A stretch of DNA of 64,000 nt, from positions 1 through 64,000 of the forward strand of contig JACCGJ010018831.1 in assembly GCA_013407085.1 (NCBI GenBank). Direction: 5' to 3'. The notes beneath the pieces were generated by a model. That model made no database searches. It was not told the origin of the DNA and saw only the letters and a program-made list of their open reading frames with translations. This document shows, in pieces, positions 1 to 13,235 of this stretch. This stretch comes from Atriophallophorus winterbourni (lineage: Eukaryota; Platyhelminthes; Trematoda; Plagiorchiida; Microphallidae). How positions within the stretch are numbered: the stretch's first letter is position 1; each line of letters opens with the position of its first letter. The position numbers and the translations under genes are program-made.

Positions 1-1386
1 GGATAGCGTAGATGATACGGTGCGCTGCACTAGCAAACTTGCCTTTTGGAATTATATACCTTCATTTAAAACCATTTTTAAGATTTACGCGTTAGCAAAA
101 ATGTTGGGAGTTTTTCGAAAATCATACCATATTTCATCATATCACATAAATTAATGAAACTCATGCACAGCATGCAGAAATAATCGCTGAAACCACGATT
201 CGTACGTGTATCGATGCTCAATAAAAGAACAAAGTCAAATATCTTTTTCTGCGCAGGATGCCGCTGCGGTTTACAAATTTTCGACACCACTTTAATTGTC
301 TGAAATTTATCACATCTACCGGTAATGTGTGCCTTATGAATTCTACGGTTTCAAAACCGTCATATCCGTAGAAAATCTAGTGCGCATTAGTTAAAATACG
401 TTGGCGCAACTTTACCTGTTGTATCTAACTTGTTCGCTACAGCGGTACTCAGAAATCAATGTGTGACTGTCCATACTGATCTTTGAGAGATTTTGTAATT
501 TTACTCGAAATACCTGTCATCCTATGGTTATTGTTAAGCTTACTGCTTTTTATACCATAAAACTTTCTGAGTTCTGAGATACCCAACTGATTTGAAAATA
601 ACCAAGCCGTCAGGCACAATTACCTGTTTTGAGATTATCTTTACAAAGCAAATTTGTATTGAATACTAAATTCAGACAAAATTCTCTGCTCATTTACTAT
701 GTTCCGTTGTAAAATCCAATTCACTGAAATTAATTAACATTTGTTTATATGTTCTCTATTCGCAACACGACAAAGAAATTCAATCGATACCTTGATTGAC
801 AGACCAGCTGTTTCGCTCATTCTTCACCGCTTGTGAAAGCGTATCAGGATTCAATCGGTTAGGCGATCATTTTATAATTTATTTTCAAATAATGACTTTA
901 ATTTATTAAGTTTGAATATAATCATTTCATAGTTTGTTAAGGTTACGCTCCAAACAGGTTGATGCTTTAATACATCAGTGTTGGAAATTTTCGTTAAATC
1001 AATAATAACGCTGAATCTTAATTTCATTTCTTTTCAAACTACTTTTGCCAATATGGTTGGCGTTTATCTATGTTTAGATTAATACGGAGAGAAGGAAAAG
1101 CGAACAATTCAACCACCGCAGGTTAGCTTTAGTTGATCAACATCAGGAAATCCCATGAAACATAGATTAACCATCAAATTTCCGCCTGTTGATTGAGAAA
1201 AGTCAAATAAATTTGTTTAGGTCTTTATGTTTAGAGAATTTTGTGAAGAATGCTGTATTCATTATCGAATTATCATTTGAATTATATTTGAATTATTGTT
1301 GTGGCCATTTTTCTTCAATTTTTGTACCGTTTTATTAAACATGAATTCATTGTTGAAATTTCAAATATTTTCGTATAAAACTTTTT
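1..1386. other. AT-rich intergenic DNA with a LINE 3' tail fragment
   Basis: No supported gene. About 505-585 repeats the 3' end of the CR1-type elements seen at 32.48 and 34.44 kb (CATCCTATGG, TTATTGTTAAGC, then CTTTTTATACCATAA and a ctgagttctgag tail), so it is an orphan 3' end on the plus strand. The rest shows no feature. Confidence 0.5.
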
Positions 1387-1910
1387 CAGATTATTTAATA
1401 AACGGAGTACATTCACGAGTCATTGATGCCACTAATGGCGCACTGCAACTTTGGGTGCAGGGGCTAGATCTTTTCCTGGTTTACATTAACGACCTATCAT
1501 AATTGCAGTCCTGCAAGTTGATTCTCCAATGTATACGACATTATGGTTGAGATACAGATAGAATCTACTGCGGACTGTTTGCAGATTTAACGTGATTTTG
1601 ACACTCTTCACGAATAGTCAGTCAGCAAAATTATATACCATCCAACTTTCACTAATGTAAGATGCTGCGAATTGACAAACACTATCACTATTTAGGCAGG
1701 CAAACTTGGAGTCAGAGCATGCCTTGTTCTAAAGAACAGCTTGCATTACAAGGTGATTTAAAATCGCACTTCCGGTTTCAGGGTATGTTGCTACAGGCGT
1801 TTGGTTCCATTTTACCTCAAATTCTATCGACGATGATCAAAGCCTGCATAATCGTAACCATCAAACACGCACTGCACGCTTGGATTCTATGGCTAAAATG
1901 AACATTCTAG
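1387..1910 (+). pseudogene. CR1-type LINE RT fragment, decayed
   Basis: Two frames give broken pieces of the RT domain. The first reads YLINGVHSRVIDATNGA then DLFLVYINDLS (block B/C of the RT), the second KHYHYLGRQTW...CSKEQLALQG and later HALHAWILWLK. They match in order the same parts of the intact copy at 4.86-6.56 kb. The FADD box is lost between them. Confidence 0.7.
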
Positions 1911-3129
1911 TCGTCATTGATTTCCAGAAACTAACGTATGTGGAGCGATTGTAACGACAGAGCATTCCCACTTTGTTATGTATAAGTATTTGGAGCGATG
2001 TGATACATACAAACCTCCCGTTATAACATTTATTTAAACAAAATGATTCGCGACACAATAGCCGCCCAGCAAGGTTACAAACTTTGCAGTCTCGCCTTGG
2101 CTATTACCAATACTTTTCTGTGCGCGCCGTTTCCGTTTAGAATGCATTGAAACTGTTGTTGCCGATCCAAGTGTCAAGAAATCTATACGAAAGTTGGAAT
2201 TGTAGAAAAGCATTCTACACAGCATAACCTTCGAGATTTATATCAAGCAATGTTTGTTTCAAGGATCAATCATTTTTCATCTTATTGAAGCAAAGTAACT
2301 TGGACTTAGTGAAAGAATCCTAGTAGATCGGACAAATGGGTTGCATAAAATTCTAATTTATCAATCTCTAGAAATTTTGCTGATACAAGATTGAGTTCGT
2401 CAATTTATCTTCAAAATATGTATGAACTTACCTGATTTGCTCTTTAGGTTTTTGAATCTAACACGTCCAATCATTATTTTTACCGATATCCCAACACCAG
2501 CAAATAACAGGGGAGACGAATAATATTTCCACAGAATTATGAGGCACTATTGGGTTCAGTTCCTTCAACAAAATACATCATGACATAAGATCAACTCCGT
2601 AACTGGGAAAGCGTTTCACTGCAATTGAAATGACTTTGCCAGACACGAAACATGTGTCACACACGGTGTGCCAACAATGGCAACAACCGTATACCGTCAA
2701 ACGACCAACAGACACCGACGCACCGCTTGGAAAATTCGGGTCATGGTTTGGGCACCATCTCTCACAGAGACTTTCTTGTTGTAAAACACCATTGCGTGGG
2801 CGAACCTCGTCGGGGATTGCGAAAAGAACGGAACCAATCGAAATGTAGCTCGGATGGATCCGACCATGTGTTGGGATCGGTTAATAAAAGTGAAACTGAA
2901 ATTGTTGGGCACCGTGCAGCAAGTTATATTCACTTAATTCAATAGTGAATTACTGAAGTGAATTTTAAAGCTCGGTTTCATTGTTTAAGGCGGAAAATAT
3001 GCAATCGACATAGGAAATTGTTTTCGTTCGGAATAGCAAATTAACTCAATCATGGTGAATGGGGCATTTTTGTGAAATATTAACAATTCTAAAATATAAA
3101 AATTCAAAATTTATGGTTAAAAAATTTAA
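1911..3129. other. Unassigned interval with a GC-richer island
   Basis: No gene supported. 2640-2880 is GC-richer than its surroundings and has overlapping short ORFs on both strands, none with a motif I recognise. The rest is AT-rich with nothing visible. Confidence 0.4.
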
Positions 3130-3600
3130 CATTGCAACAACCACATGGTCGGAACGACGACCACCTTTGTAAATGGGTGTCATTTGGTCCAGGTTCCAAT
3201 CGTTTGACACCACTCTTTCTTTGTGGATAGAGATAGCCAGATAGAGATCTAGCCAGCTGTGCATGGCGAGTTTTGAACAGCATTGGAGTTACCTCGTCTG
3301 GTCGTAGAGATTTCTTTGCACCTTATTTCCGCAAATGCTGCATTACCAACTTCGTGGTGATCAATACTTCACTTAAAGTCGGCCCATCAATGTAAATGAC
3401 AGATTCCTGAACGGGTCCGGTAGATGTCGGCGTGAATACTCTGGCGTAAAGTCTGCTGATAGATCAGGGGTCTGTTGAATGGATTCAATGAAAGCAGACG
3501 TAGTTTTCGAGGCAAAAACGTTCGGTTGAATATTAGTTCCATCATTTACGAATCGAAATAAGAGCTTCGGGCCACACTGCATCAGAGAAATCATATGCTA
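3130..3600 (-). pseudogene. CR1-type LINE fragment, minus strand
   Basis: Reads GPKLLFRFVNDGTNIQPNVF (the PKLLYKIVN...IKPGVF segment just before the RT), then NDWNLDQMTPIYKGGRRSDH (start of the RT domain). Intervening sequence is deleted or frameshifted. Confidence 0.75.
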
Positions 3601-4299
3601 TTCAAAAGGTGGCTTATCGCCTTGAAGTAAACTGATAAATTTATTTCGCAGTCGATTGAATTGTCACCATGAATTGTCTGTGTTAGTAGCCATGTGAAAC
3701 TCCTAGGCAATGACCCTTATTTATATCAATTTCTTCGTCCTGCTTCGTTGTTTGTATATACTATTTCGAGTAGCTTTCTTTGAAACGAATGTTGAGTTAT
3801 CGTTTCGTGTAGACTTCATAGGAGTCAGATCTTAATAGTTATCTAGATTTGAGTTCTAGTAGTTGCTCATATCAATAGGGTGTGTGGAGAGCTTCGTTCG
3901 TGTTAATATTGCTTGAGTAACTGAAACGGAAATCATGTCAGGCTCTGGAGTCAGATCTCAATCGGGTGGTGTTTGCTTTATTTGCGGATGGAATCTTTCG
4001 GTGATGTAAGTCTCTTTAGACAGGCCTCATTAGTTTCTTCCTTGACCGTAATCTCGTTAAACCGCTGAAGGTCTTGCATGTTGACGTTTGGATCAGATAG
4101 AATAACACTTTTTGGGACCTTTATACAGAGTTCCACGTTTGTTTTTGTCTATCGGTCATAGAATTGTATAGATGAGTCACCTTCAGCGAATATGGGCAAG
4201 AATTGTTAGACACCTGAATCCCTAGAATCCTACCGTTTGTTGAGGAAAAAATTTACTAAACTTGTCCAGGAGAATAAAGAATAGTATAAAATCAATTTG
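3601..4299. other. Unassigned AT-rich interval
   Basis: No ORF, repeat or RNA feature that I can support. Confidence 0.4.
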
Positions 4300-4858
4300 A
4301 TCGATAAAATTGAACGTAAACCCAAATCTCTTATTCGAGATCGTGAACAGTAAGACCAGGATAAAGCCAGGCCTTTCCGTTTTACTTACTGGAACTACAT
4401 CCACCGCTCACGAAGCAGCCAACGATTTAGCTCAATTTTACCCTAACGAGCGCTTGTGTGATGTTATGCCTGCATTCAGATGACAAATTAACACAATACA
4501 TGAAATTGCTGCGAACCCCGAGAGTGTACTGGTGAGGCTACTCGTGTTAAATACAAAAAATCGCCGGGTTCTGATGAAATAACACCGTTTCTCCTAAAGC
4601 AATGCACCCATGATCTATTCTCACTACTCTCTGATATTTTCAACCTGTCACATAGTTGTAGCAAGGTTCCTACTGACTGGGAAAGTCGATTAATCAATCC
4701 GATATATAAAGGTAGGAACCGGTACTATGTGTCTAACTACAGACTAATCACATTGTTGCCAGTGGTCACTAAACATCTCGAACGATTTGTAGCTGATGAA
4801 CTTATCAAACATTTGGAACAAAATATGCTTCTTTCAATCATATAGCACGGATTTAGGA
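4300..4858 (+). pseudogene. CR1-type LINE fragment cut by the next copy
   Basis: Frame pieces read LLFEIVNSKTRIKPGLSVLL, then NYRLITLLPVVTKHLERFVA and ELIKHLEQNMLLSII before a stop and HGFRT. This is the segment before the RT plus the first RT blocks, with stops and frameshifts. At about 4858 it passes abruptly into sequence that restarts at LLYRIVNARSS, the segment before the RT of a second copy. Confidence 0.75.
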
Positions 4859-6735
4859 CTTCTCTATCGGATTGTCAATGCTCGGTCCAGTGTGAAACCA
4901 GGGGTGTTTCCTGTTATTTCTGAGAATGGATTAACAGTCACAGCAAAGGAAACGGCTGATACTCTCGCTCAATTTTATGAAAATGTGTTTAGCCCGATAA
5001 CGGTTAGGGCGAATGAGAATTTACTGACATCGATTGTATCTCAACAACTGAATAATATTGAGATTAATTCAGCGATTATACGAAGACACTTGTGTCGACT
5101 GAACCCTAGGAAATCTCCTGGAGCCTATGGAATAACACCAGCACTACTAAAATCCTGTGACCAGCAGCTGTGTGAACCATTATGCCAATTGTTCCAACAT
5201 TCCCTAACCGAAGGAGTGGTGCCAAGAGAGTGGAAGACAGGAGTAATTTCACCAATTTATAAGGGTGGTAGCCGTTCAGATCCCGCGAACTACCGTCCTG
5301 TCACCCTACTCCCCGTGATATCCAAAGTGATGAAGCGCATAGTGACGGAAAATATAGTTCATCACTTGGAATCACAAAATATACTATCTGTCGCCCAGCA
5401 TGGGTTTCGTAAAGCTCGCTCCTGCTTGACAAACTTGCTGACGGTATTAAACGATTGGACCCAATCGGTTGACGCAGGAGACAGTGTGCACGCGTGCTAT
5501 ATGGATATGTCGAAAGCTTTCGACAGAGTTGATCACTTCCTGTTGCTACGGAAGCTGAAACAGATTGGTATTGACGGGCAGCTACTCGTGTGGTTCGAAA
5601 GCTACCTCATTGGGCGCAAAGCAACCGTTCGGATTAACGTGGTACAATCACGAGTCATTAATACCTCCAGTGGTGTACCGCAAGGTTCCGTTCTCGGTCC
5701 AGTGCTTTTCTTAGTTTACATCAATGATTTACCTGAGACGCTCTCATGCAAGGTAGTTCTTTTTGCGGATGATGTTAAACTTTGGATGCGAATACAATCA
5801 ATTGCAGACTGCGTAAAACTGCAAAGTGATGTAGATGCACTACACGAATGGTCAGTTAGAAATAAACTGCCGTTCAATTTTCAAAAATGCAAGTTACTGC
5901 AAATCGGTAAGCCCTTTCAGTACGAATATCACTTTGGGCAGACGAGTTTGAGCTGGACCGAATCGGAGAAGGATCTTGGAGTCTGGATATGTGGCAGCCT
6001 AAAGAACAGCGTGCATTGTGAGGTCATTTACAAGCGTGCTTCAAAGCTTCTAGGTATGCTTCGACGGATCTTCAGAACCTTTACGCCTGTAACGTTGCCA
6101 AGAATCATGAAAACCTACTTAATTCCCACAATGGAACACGCATCGCAAGCATGGACTCCGTGGATGAAAAAAGATATATTCTTGCTTGACAGGATATATC
6201 ATCGTGCAACTAAACTCGGGCGTGGTTATCGAAACCTTACATACGAGGAAAGGTTGAAAAAGCTAAAGCTCCCCACTCCCCTTCAACGTAGACTTCGAAG
6301 TGACGTTATCATTACTTACAAGATATTGAATACTCCAGATCATCCACTCCAACATTTGTTCAAATACCGTGAATCAGGAATACACGTAGCCACTCAGCGG
6401 CACTACAAATTCCCCATTCCCGTACTAATTGTCGCCGATATTTCTATTCGGTACGTGTCTGTTTCCTGTGGAATGCCCTTCCCGAAGCAATTATCACCTC
6501 TCCTTGTATCCAAACATTCACTCGTACCTTGGACAATTATTTGTTACTTAACGATTTGACGATGCCTGTGTATTGACTCAGGGTAAGCATATTACTTGAC
6601 TCCAGTGACATCGTATAATTGATTTTGTATACCTCTTATTGAACGCATATTTACTATGATATGGTAATTGTGAAGCTATGTGCTTTTTGTAACCATAAAT
6701 TCTTGAATCTTGAAATTCTTGAATCTTGAATCATG
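4858..6735 (+). mobile_element. CR1-type LINE, 5'-truncated, RT nearly intact
   Basis: Long open frame from about 4858 to 6425 covers the pre-RT segment (LLYRIVNARSSVKPGVF) and the full RT. Visible blocks: SPIYKGGSRSDPANYRPVTL, QHGFRKARSC, YMDMSKAFDRVDH, SSGVPQGSVLGP and FADD (5762-5773) followed by VKLW. The C-terminal domain includes SQAWTPWMKKD and RIYHRATKL. A 1-nt loss near 6425 shifts the end of the protein; the other frame reads RRYFYSVRVCFLWNALPEAI to a TGA. The 3' UTR ends near 6733 in short TTGAATCTTGAA-like repeats, typical of CR1 3' ends. The ORF's apparent start at 4796 belongs to the older fragment upstream and is not a real start. Confidence 0.88.
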
Positions 6736-7200
6736 TTTGGAATTTCAACCAGGTTTATTTCTATCAGCATTTAATATCAAATTAACCTCGGTCAACTTAT
6801 CGCAATATTCGAAATTCCACGGTGAATAATCGAATTATTTAGGTTCCACAAAATACAAAATGAAATTTAAAAACTTTGTAAAACAATCTAATGTCCTGTC
6901 AAGAAGCTGACAATAATATAACAATTGATTGTCGATAAGAAATTATCGAATATTTTGTGTAAAGATTCTCGGTGGCACGAAAATGTATCAAGCAGTCATG
7001 GTGTAGTCAAATGAAATATAGCCGTTGGACGACAGTGATTTCGTGATTTCGTAATAAAATAAAAACTTCGCTTCGATTTTCTTTAACTTTTCATATATCG
7101 GTCCAACTAATGTAATGTAATGCTTCCAAACACGTTCGGTTAAACAGCGTGACGTCGACGTATTTGGTACGACAAACATTTCCGCTTAAAATACTAAGCT
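6736..7200 (+). repeat. AT-rich dispersed repeat, copy 1
   Basis: Starts right after the LINE tail. Shares ATTTCAACCAGGTTTATTTC-like sequence, AATTCCACGGTGA and AATCGAATT in the same order and spacing with 23640-23880, and continues more weakly. No coding frame; nature unknown. Confidence 0.6.
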
Positions 7201-8164
7201 AAACAAATGTCAAGACGTGCGAACAGGATAAATACTTGTTGGATGCTTCATTAGGGCGTCATGCAACCAAAGCACATACATTTATGTGGGTTTTAGATCG
7301 GCTAACAGAATATGGAAAATGGTTTTGACACAGATTAAACAACAAATATCAACATTAACACTTTTCGGTATAGAGTTCGCCGAAATATCTAAACTGATGC
7401 TGTTGCTAATTTGTTATTTTTCCATGATGTAGTTCAACGGTCTTTCGTCTACAAATTAGATATTTATTTATCATATTGAAAAGACCTAATGAAATAATAC
7501 TATTAACAGTGTTTTTCAGTTTGAAGCAATGAAAGCTAAAGAATGTGTGTCTCGCATCTTGAACTGAAATAATACAAAGTTATATGACTCACTTAATAAA
7601 ATTAAACAAGAGATTTCGATTTTAAACATGTATGTTTGTGATCTTGTAAGCAAACATAAGTGATATATGTATATATTAGAAACAGTAATAATATTAGCGA
7701 TAGAAAAAATTCTAAATTTTTCTTTTGATATCTTGTTGTCTGTTCCAGACATATATTTCCGTTGTGAAACAGAAAAGGGATTTAATTATTAGTTCCGTTT
7801 TATGTCATATCTCTATTCATGCTTGAAAATTTATTCCTTCTGACCCACATTGTGATTATACTGTAACGATAAGATGATGGAAATATTTATTTATTTAAAG
7901 GTAACCAAAAATAATGTTACGTTACTTCTGAAAAGACGCTAATAAATAATTAATTTGATGTCTATAGAAAGTAATATTATTTGCATTACTCTTGCACAGT
8001 AACTCCATTGAATTCTTCGGTTATATAACTCTGAGGATTGCATGAGCAAAGATTAGGTATTTTACGATAATTTTGAAATTCACAACAGAATTCAGTCACA
8101 AATCTCAACAAATTGCTAAATGTAGTGTCAGAAATATTGAGAAATTAGTGATCTATTAGCATTA
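7201..8164. other. Unassigned AT-rich interval
   Basis: Nothing supported. Short ORFs here are AT-driven. Confidence 0.4.
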
Positions 8165-8337
8165 TGTAACCACGTAAAAATATTGACCTTTACATTATTT
8201 CTTTTCACATGTTCCACGTGAATGCTCAACTAACCGTTCTTCCCGTTCTGGCTACCGAAAGAAAATCATTTTTCCCATGCGTTTTCTCCTAACTTCCTGA
8301 GACGTTATTCGATTAATCATTCTACTGTAAATTGGTG
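8165..8337 (+). repeat. LTR-like sequence (5' copy)
   Basis: Starts TGTAAC and shares ATTGACCTT, CATGTTCC, TGGCTACCG and GAC.TTATTC in order with 14142-14330. It is followed by ATTGGTGAGCG, a possible primer-binding region, and then by a Gag-like frame. Together these suggest the 5' LTR of an old Gypsy-type element. Confidence 0.5.
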
Positions 8338-8461
8338 AGCGTTGTGTACACGCATCCTTCGTGTGTTTGTCTGTTAGGTCAATTTTAATCGGCGTTATTT
8401 CTTCAGATATTGTTTAACGTCGTATTATTGAAATTTTTTTCGCCGTATTCTCGTATCCTGT

Positions 8462-8770
8462 TTGCGGTTTGAAATTTCCATTGACCATATTCTGTTGGTC
8501 ATGTGCGATTCTGAACTCATTATAATTGTCACGGCGGTCAACACCATATCCAGTTTTTTTCCAAAGATTCCTAAGTGCTGGTTTTACTTCTCAGAAGCTG
8601 ATTTTAGTTCTGAGAATGTGGCTGATAACACAGGCACGTTTTTAGAGTTACCGCAGGAACCCCCTCTGAATTGGTGGTTAAGGTTCGCGACGAAGTCCTG
8701 GTTGAACTTGAAGGTGTCCGCTAACATGGCCTCAAAAAGCTCTGATTGCCAGCACTGTCTTGACTGAACG
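8462..8770 (+). pseudogene. Possible Gag remnant of a Gypsy-type element
   Basis: Frame open for about 100 codons, no good ATG. PKIPKCWFYFSEADFSSENV resembles the P..P.LWF.QAEA.F segment of Gypsy-type Gag proteins, and the frame sits just 3' of the LTR-like sequence. The match is weak and based on pattern alone. Confidence 0.35.
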
Positions 8771-9759
8771 ATGTACGGTCTATAAACTGTTCGGTAAGTT
8801 ATAGGTTGCAGGCAACAATCCATCAGCTATACTAATATAGATTTTGCGATTGTCAGGATCATCGCTTATGGATGAATCTCTATTAACATGCAACTGTAAA
8901 CGTACTCCAGTAAATGAACCCGTAGAAGTGTCGCACAGCATCGCACAGCATCCTTTCACAGTAATCCAGTTCGCATATTTGTACACTTACCACCGGGTTA
9001 TTATGTACACTGACGGAAACAAATTGAGTCATATGGGCAGAACTGCTGACCAAGGTTGCAGCACTACGCAACGACTTTCGAAAGCTCGATCTCAACCGTA
9101 ATTTACAATCGCAAAGCACCCTCGCAAATGTTCAAGTACCCATACTCTTTCGAAAATTATATTTAAACCAAAAATACTGCGTTGATGTGTGACGTTGCAT
9201 TAAACATTTTCGTTACTCACCTCCCTACTTAATACGTAACGACGATTGATGACGTCGGCGCAAAGCAGTTTGGTCGTCTATTATTTGACCAGAAAATATA
9301 CTCTTCTCGAGTGACGAGACACATGAACTGTGCGGGTGAAATCACGACTGTCATACGACGTATCTCAAGAACCCAAATGCCTCTCGCGAAATCGCCACAG
9401 CACAAACTGCGGATGACAAAATCGCAGAGCGGAGCGAAACGTTTCTCGATATCACATCTCTCTAAATGCCCAATGGCTCTGACGAAAAGATTAGCGGGGT
9501 ATCGCAGAGCACATACCCACCACTTATAAAATATTCCGTCTGCGTTTAGACTGTGAAATCTCTTGATCAATTTTTCTAAGATATATTCAACGAAATTACT
9601 TGGTTTAATCAAATCTCAAGGAGCAATTGCTTCACAAGCAGAAACACACCGTCCATAATCGATTTTGTTTGAACGAGCGAGGGAAATGTTATTGAGGATA
9701 TTGGAGCACAACTTGGAATGAGTGATTCTCTAGTCATTGATTACGAAAATATAGCTAAA
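8771..9759. other. Probable interior of the LTR element, unrecognised
   Basis: GC-richer than the flanks, with overlapping ORFs on both strands (127 codons at 9612-9229 minus; 72 codons at 9311-9529 plus). None has a recognisable motif. By position this is interior sequence of the LTR element before the CR1 insertion. Confidence 0.3.
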
Positions 9760-11625
9760 AATACTGGTGTTCAACAATGCTGGTTATGGGTAATGCCCGC
9801 CCTTTGCGCTTTGCTCTGTATGACTTGAACTCCATCCACTGTTCCCGAAGCTGCCGAAGAACTCGCTCAATTTTTCTCCAAAATATTGCAACCTAACGAT
9901 TGCTTATGTTATGTTGTGGCTGCATTCAGATCACGTATTAACACAATACAAGTAAACGATTTGAACCCAGAGAGTGTCCTGGCGAGGCTACTCGGTTATT
10001 ATACAAAAATAATCGCACGGTTCGAATAAAATAACATCGTTCCTCCAAAATCAATGCGCCTATGCTCTATTCTCTCCACTGGCTGATCTCGTAATCCGGT
10101 CACTGAGTAGTAGCAATGCTCTAACTGACTGGCAATACACATTATTCAATCCGATATACAAAGTCAAGAAGCGATCTGATTTTTGAAATAAAAACCAGTC
10201 ACATTCTTGCTAGCGGTCACCAAACTTCTCGATCAATTTGGAGCTGACAAACTAATCAAACATTTGGAACAAAATAAGCTTTTCACAATTGCACATCACC
10301 AATTTAGGTCAAGACACTCCTGCGTCACCAATCTTCTCATAACTCTTGATAAATTGACTCGAGCCTTGGGTAATGGCTACTCTATCCATGCTTGTAACTT
10401 GGATATGTCTAAAACTTATAACTGTTTTATGCACAACATAATGCTTCAGAAATTGTAGCAGCCCTGGATGTGCGGCAGAATTTTGGCCTGAAAAAAGATT
10501 ACATGACCTAAAGAGTCACTAGCGCTAGATTTGATGGGGCACTATCTAGCACAGTACAAGTAACAATTGGGTGGGCCAAAAAGCTTCCTGGTGTACGCAA
10601 ACGATATATGTGAAATCATGAGCAGCAAAATCAATTTATCTGCGGATGACATCACAGTCTGGTCTAGCGTACGCACCATAGATGATTGCGAAATTCTAGC
10701 AAATGATCTCTAAGAACTTCATACATGGTACATACTAAACTTCCCACCATTCAAAATCCGAAAATGGTAAATGTTGAACGATGATAAATCCTTCGAATTT
10801 ACATATTCGAAGGGATCATTGAAACGTTCTTGGGTGCGTGAATTAGTTGTAACATAACGTCTTAACGCTGTGTTCAATGGTATACAAAATGTTCTGCCAA
10901 ACTTAAGCACTGCTCAGGAGCATCGTATAGAATATGGACCTGTAGGTGTTGCTATTTACTATGACTAACACCCCACATTCAATGTAATCACAGGCAACAA
11001 TTTGACAGTCGAAGGCACAATGCAGTGTTCAATTTTTTGAGCAACAGGTAATTTCACGGATAATCAACACCTATATCCAGACAACAATGAAGTACGCTGT
11101 TCAAGCAAGCTCTACAGGGTTACAAAAGAAAATGACATTGTTTTAACGCTCATACCACCGCGCTACAATACAGCTGACAGGACTCTAAAACAGGCCATAC
11201 GTGGAGAGGATTGCTTCTCTGAACCTATTTGAGTTTTCGTACTGTCTTGGTAGGGGTGACTTGATCCTGCTGTTCAACATTCTGTATAATTTGGATAACC
11301 CACGTGAACACCTGTTTCATCGACAAGAAGCACATCATAGCAAATCTAAGGGCAACAAATTAATTATTCCACACTCTGGATCAAATTGTAAAATGTTCTT
11401 CTTTGTTATACAAATTTGTTTTGTATGAAACTCTTAACCACCAAATTAGATTTGTACATCTAGCCTGAGCGTGTTCAACGATGAACTTGACAAATATATC
11501 TTAACTTAAGCTGACTTTCCCTAATGACAAATCATCTATTTTTATGCATTCCCTTTATTTTTTTTTAACGGTAATGTAGAATATCTGCTTTTTAGACCAT
11601 TAACAGATTTAATTAATTATAATTA
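9760..11625 (+). pseudogene. CR1-type LINE copy, heavily decayed
   Basis: Pieces in order: AAEELAQFFSKILQPND, KLIKHLEQNKLFTIAHHQFR, LITLDKLTRAL with HACNLDMSKTYN, INLSADDITVWS (FADD box changed to SADD), then the C-terminal ERIASLNLFEFSY and GRGDLILLFNILYNLDNPRE. Many stops. The 3' end (AACGGTAATG...CTTTTTAGACCATTAA) matches the CR1-type 3' UTR. The closest copy by protein is the one at 32.55-34.5 kb. Confidence 0.8.
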
Positions 11626-11669
11626 CTTTGAACTGTACACAATATTTCATACCAGAAACATACCTTTAC

Positions 11670-11915
11670 TTGCATGATTCTCGCGGAGGGATACGCGGAA
11701 ATATCCGCCCCATAACTACACGCTAGTCGTAACCGATTCCCGCATAATCTGTAGAAGTTATATTGATTTTCTCCGTGAGTTTTACTTTGAATAGTTAACC
11801 GTTATACAGTTACACACTCTGTTGGCTTGCTTGCGTTTTAAACTGAAAATTAAACACGTTTGCATATATTTCATCCGTTTTTTCGAATACTTATAAACTG
11901 TTTAATCCAATTGCT
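11670..11915 (+). pseudogene. CR1-type LINE 3' fragment
   Basis: Nucleotide similarity to 34,230-34,400: ATTCCCGC, CTGTAGAAGTTAT, then sequence like the terminal codons, ending ATAAACTGTTTAATC. Only the last ~80 codons are represented, with frameshifts. Confidence 0.55.
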
Positions 11916-12953
11916 CAGAAAGATTCATGCACTGAATTCTTCGATTTCAACATTCGCCGGCTATTATTAAAATTGATGCGTTTAAGGCCATTATTAACGT
12001 GAATAATCTTTAATTAATTTTGACTCAATCTTCTCGTATCGAGAACATTGATCAGATAAGTTCGTTAACTTACAACATATTCGGATTACTCCGATCCGGA
12101 TAGTCATTGGCGATCTCTCTTACTGCACCTCAAATCTATATTGGAGGAACATTTAATGTTTGCTTCGCAAAAAACGTCTGAACGAAATACATTTATACTA
12201 CGAAGCAGGACTAAAAAGTGGATGATACAAAGGGCAGTAGCGTGGTAGTTTCACAAGGCTATCAACACAGCTGAGTCTTATGCACAATTTACACGACTGC
12301 GAAATAAATTTATCAGCTCAATTCGAGATGATAAACAAGTGTTCCAATCGCAATTAATTTCTCAGATGCACCAGAATCCGAAGCTCTTGTATTGGCTTGT
12401 AAACGATAGAACAAATATTAAACCAGGAGACTTTGCCCTAAAAACGTCCTCCGGCTTCACAGAATCCATATATCAGACCGCTGACCTGTAAGCAGACTTA
12501 TGCTGGAGTTTTTTCGCCGAAAAACATGGAGCCTAATCAGGAACCAATTGTTTGTCTTGACCGACCGAACTTGAGTGAAGTTTTAATTACTCCGATGGTG
12601 GTAGCGTAGCACTTACGAAAATTAATCGATGAGGAATCTCTAGAACCACACTAGATAACTCCAATGCTTTTCAAAATGTATCATGTGCAGCTATCTGAAT
12701 CTGTATCTTGCAAACAGCCTCTATTTGGCAAACAGCCTGAAACCGGCAGTGGTGTGTAAGGGATGGGGATGTGAGCACCACAAAACTTTGGTCTTTTATA
12801 TGCGCCTCGAGCGATTGGCCAGGAATCACTTTGTGATTCTGTATTTGAACATCGTGGTTCTTTGTAGGAATCCTATATAACAGTAGCATACAAATATAAC
12901 TTTGTTTACCGCTTTTCCACTGTTTCAAGGCTCACTTAACCTGATCTCACTGT

Positions 12954-12995
12954 CTCCACCTGACGATGGCAAACAGCCTGAAACCGGCAGTGGTT
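12954..12995 (+). ncRNA. Hammerhead ribozyme core, family A (variant UH)
   Basis: CTCCAC, CTGACGA box, stem II TGGC/GCCT with loop AAACA, GAAA, CCGG, then CA and GTGG. Stem I pairs CCAC with GTGG. The U of the cleavage step is C here, so cleavage is doubtful. Confidence 0.7.
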
Positions 12996-13193
12996 TGTAA
13001 GGGATGGGGATGTGAGCACCACAATACTTTGGTCTTTTATATGCGCTTCGAGCGCTTGGCCAGGAATCACTTTGTGATTCTGTATTTGAACATCGTGGTT
13101 CTTTGTAGGAATCCTATATAACAGTAGCATACAAATATAACTTTGTTTAACGCTTTTTCACTGTTACAAGGTCACTGAACCTGATCTCACTGT

Positions 13194-13235
13194 CTCCACC
13201 TGACGATAGCAAACAGCCTGAAACCGGTAGTGGTG
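13194..13235 (+). ncRNA. Hammerhead ribozyme core, family A
   Basis: CTCCAC, CTGACGA, stem II TAGC/GCCT around AAACA, GAAA, CCGG, UA, GTGGTG. Cleavage predicted after 13229. Stem II is weak (U-U at its base and A opposite C). Confidence 0.7.

Noticed and set aside
2640..2933. GC-richer overlapping ORFs as a gene exon
   Set aside because: No splice-bounded frame with recognisable content; both strands are equally open.
9229..9612. 127-codon minus-strand ORF
   Set aside because: No recognisable motif, an overlapping ORF on the other strand, and it lies in the presumed interior of an old LTR element.
12671..13130. ORFs with NHDVQIQNHKVIPGQ repeated
   Set aside because: They are translations of the 240-bp hammerhead repeat, repeated because the DNA is tandem.
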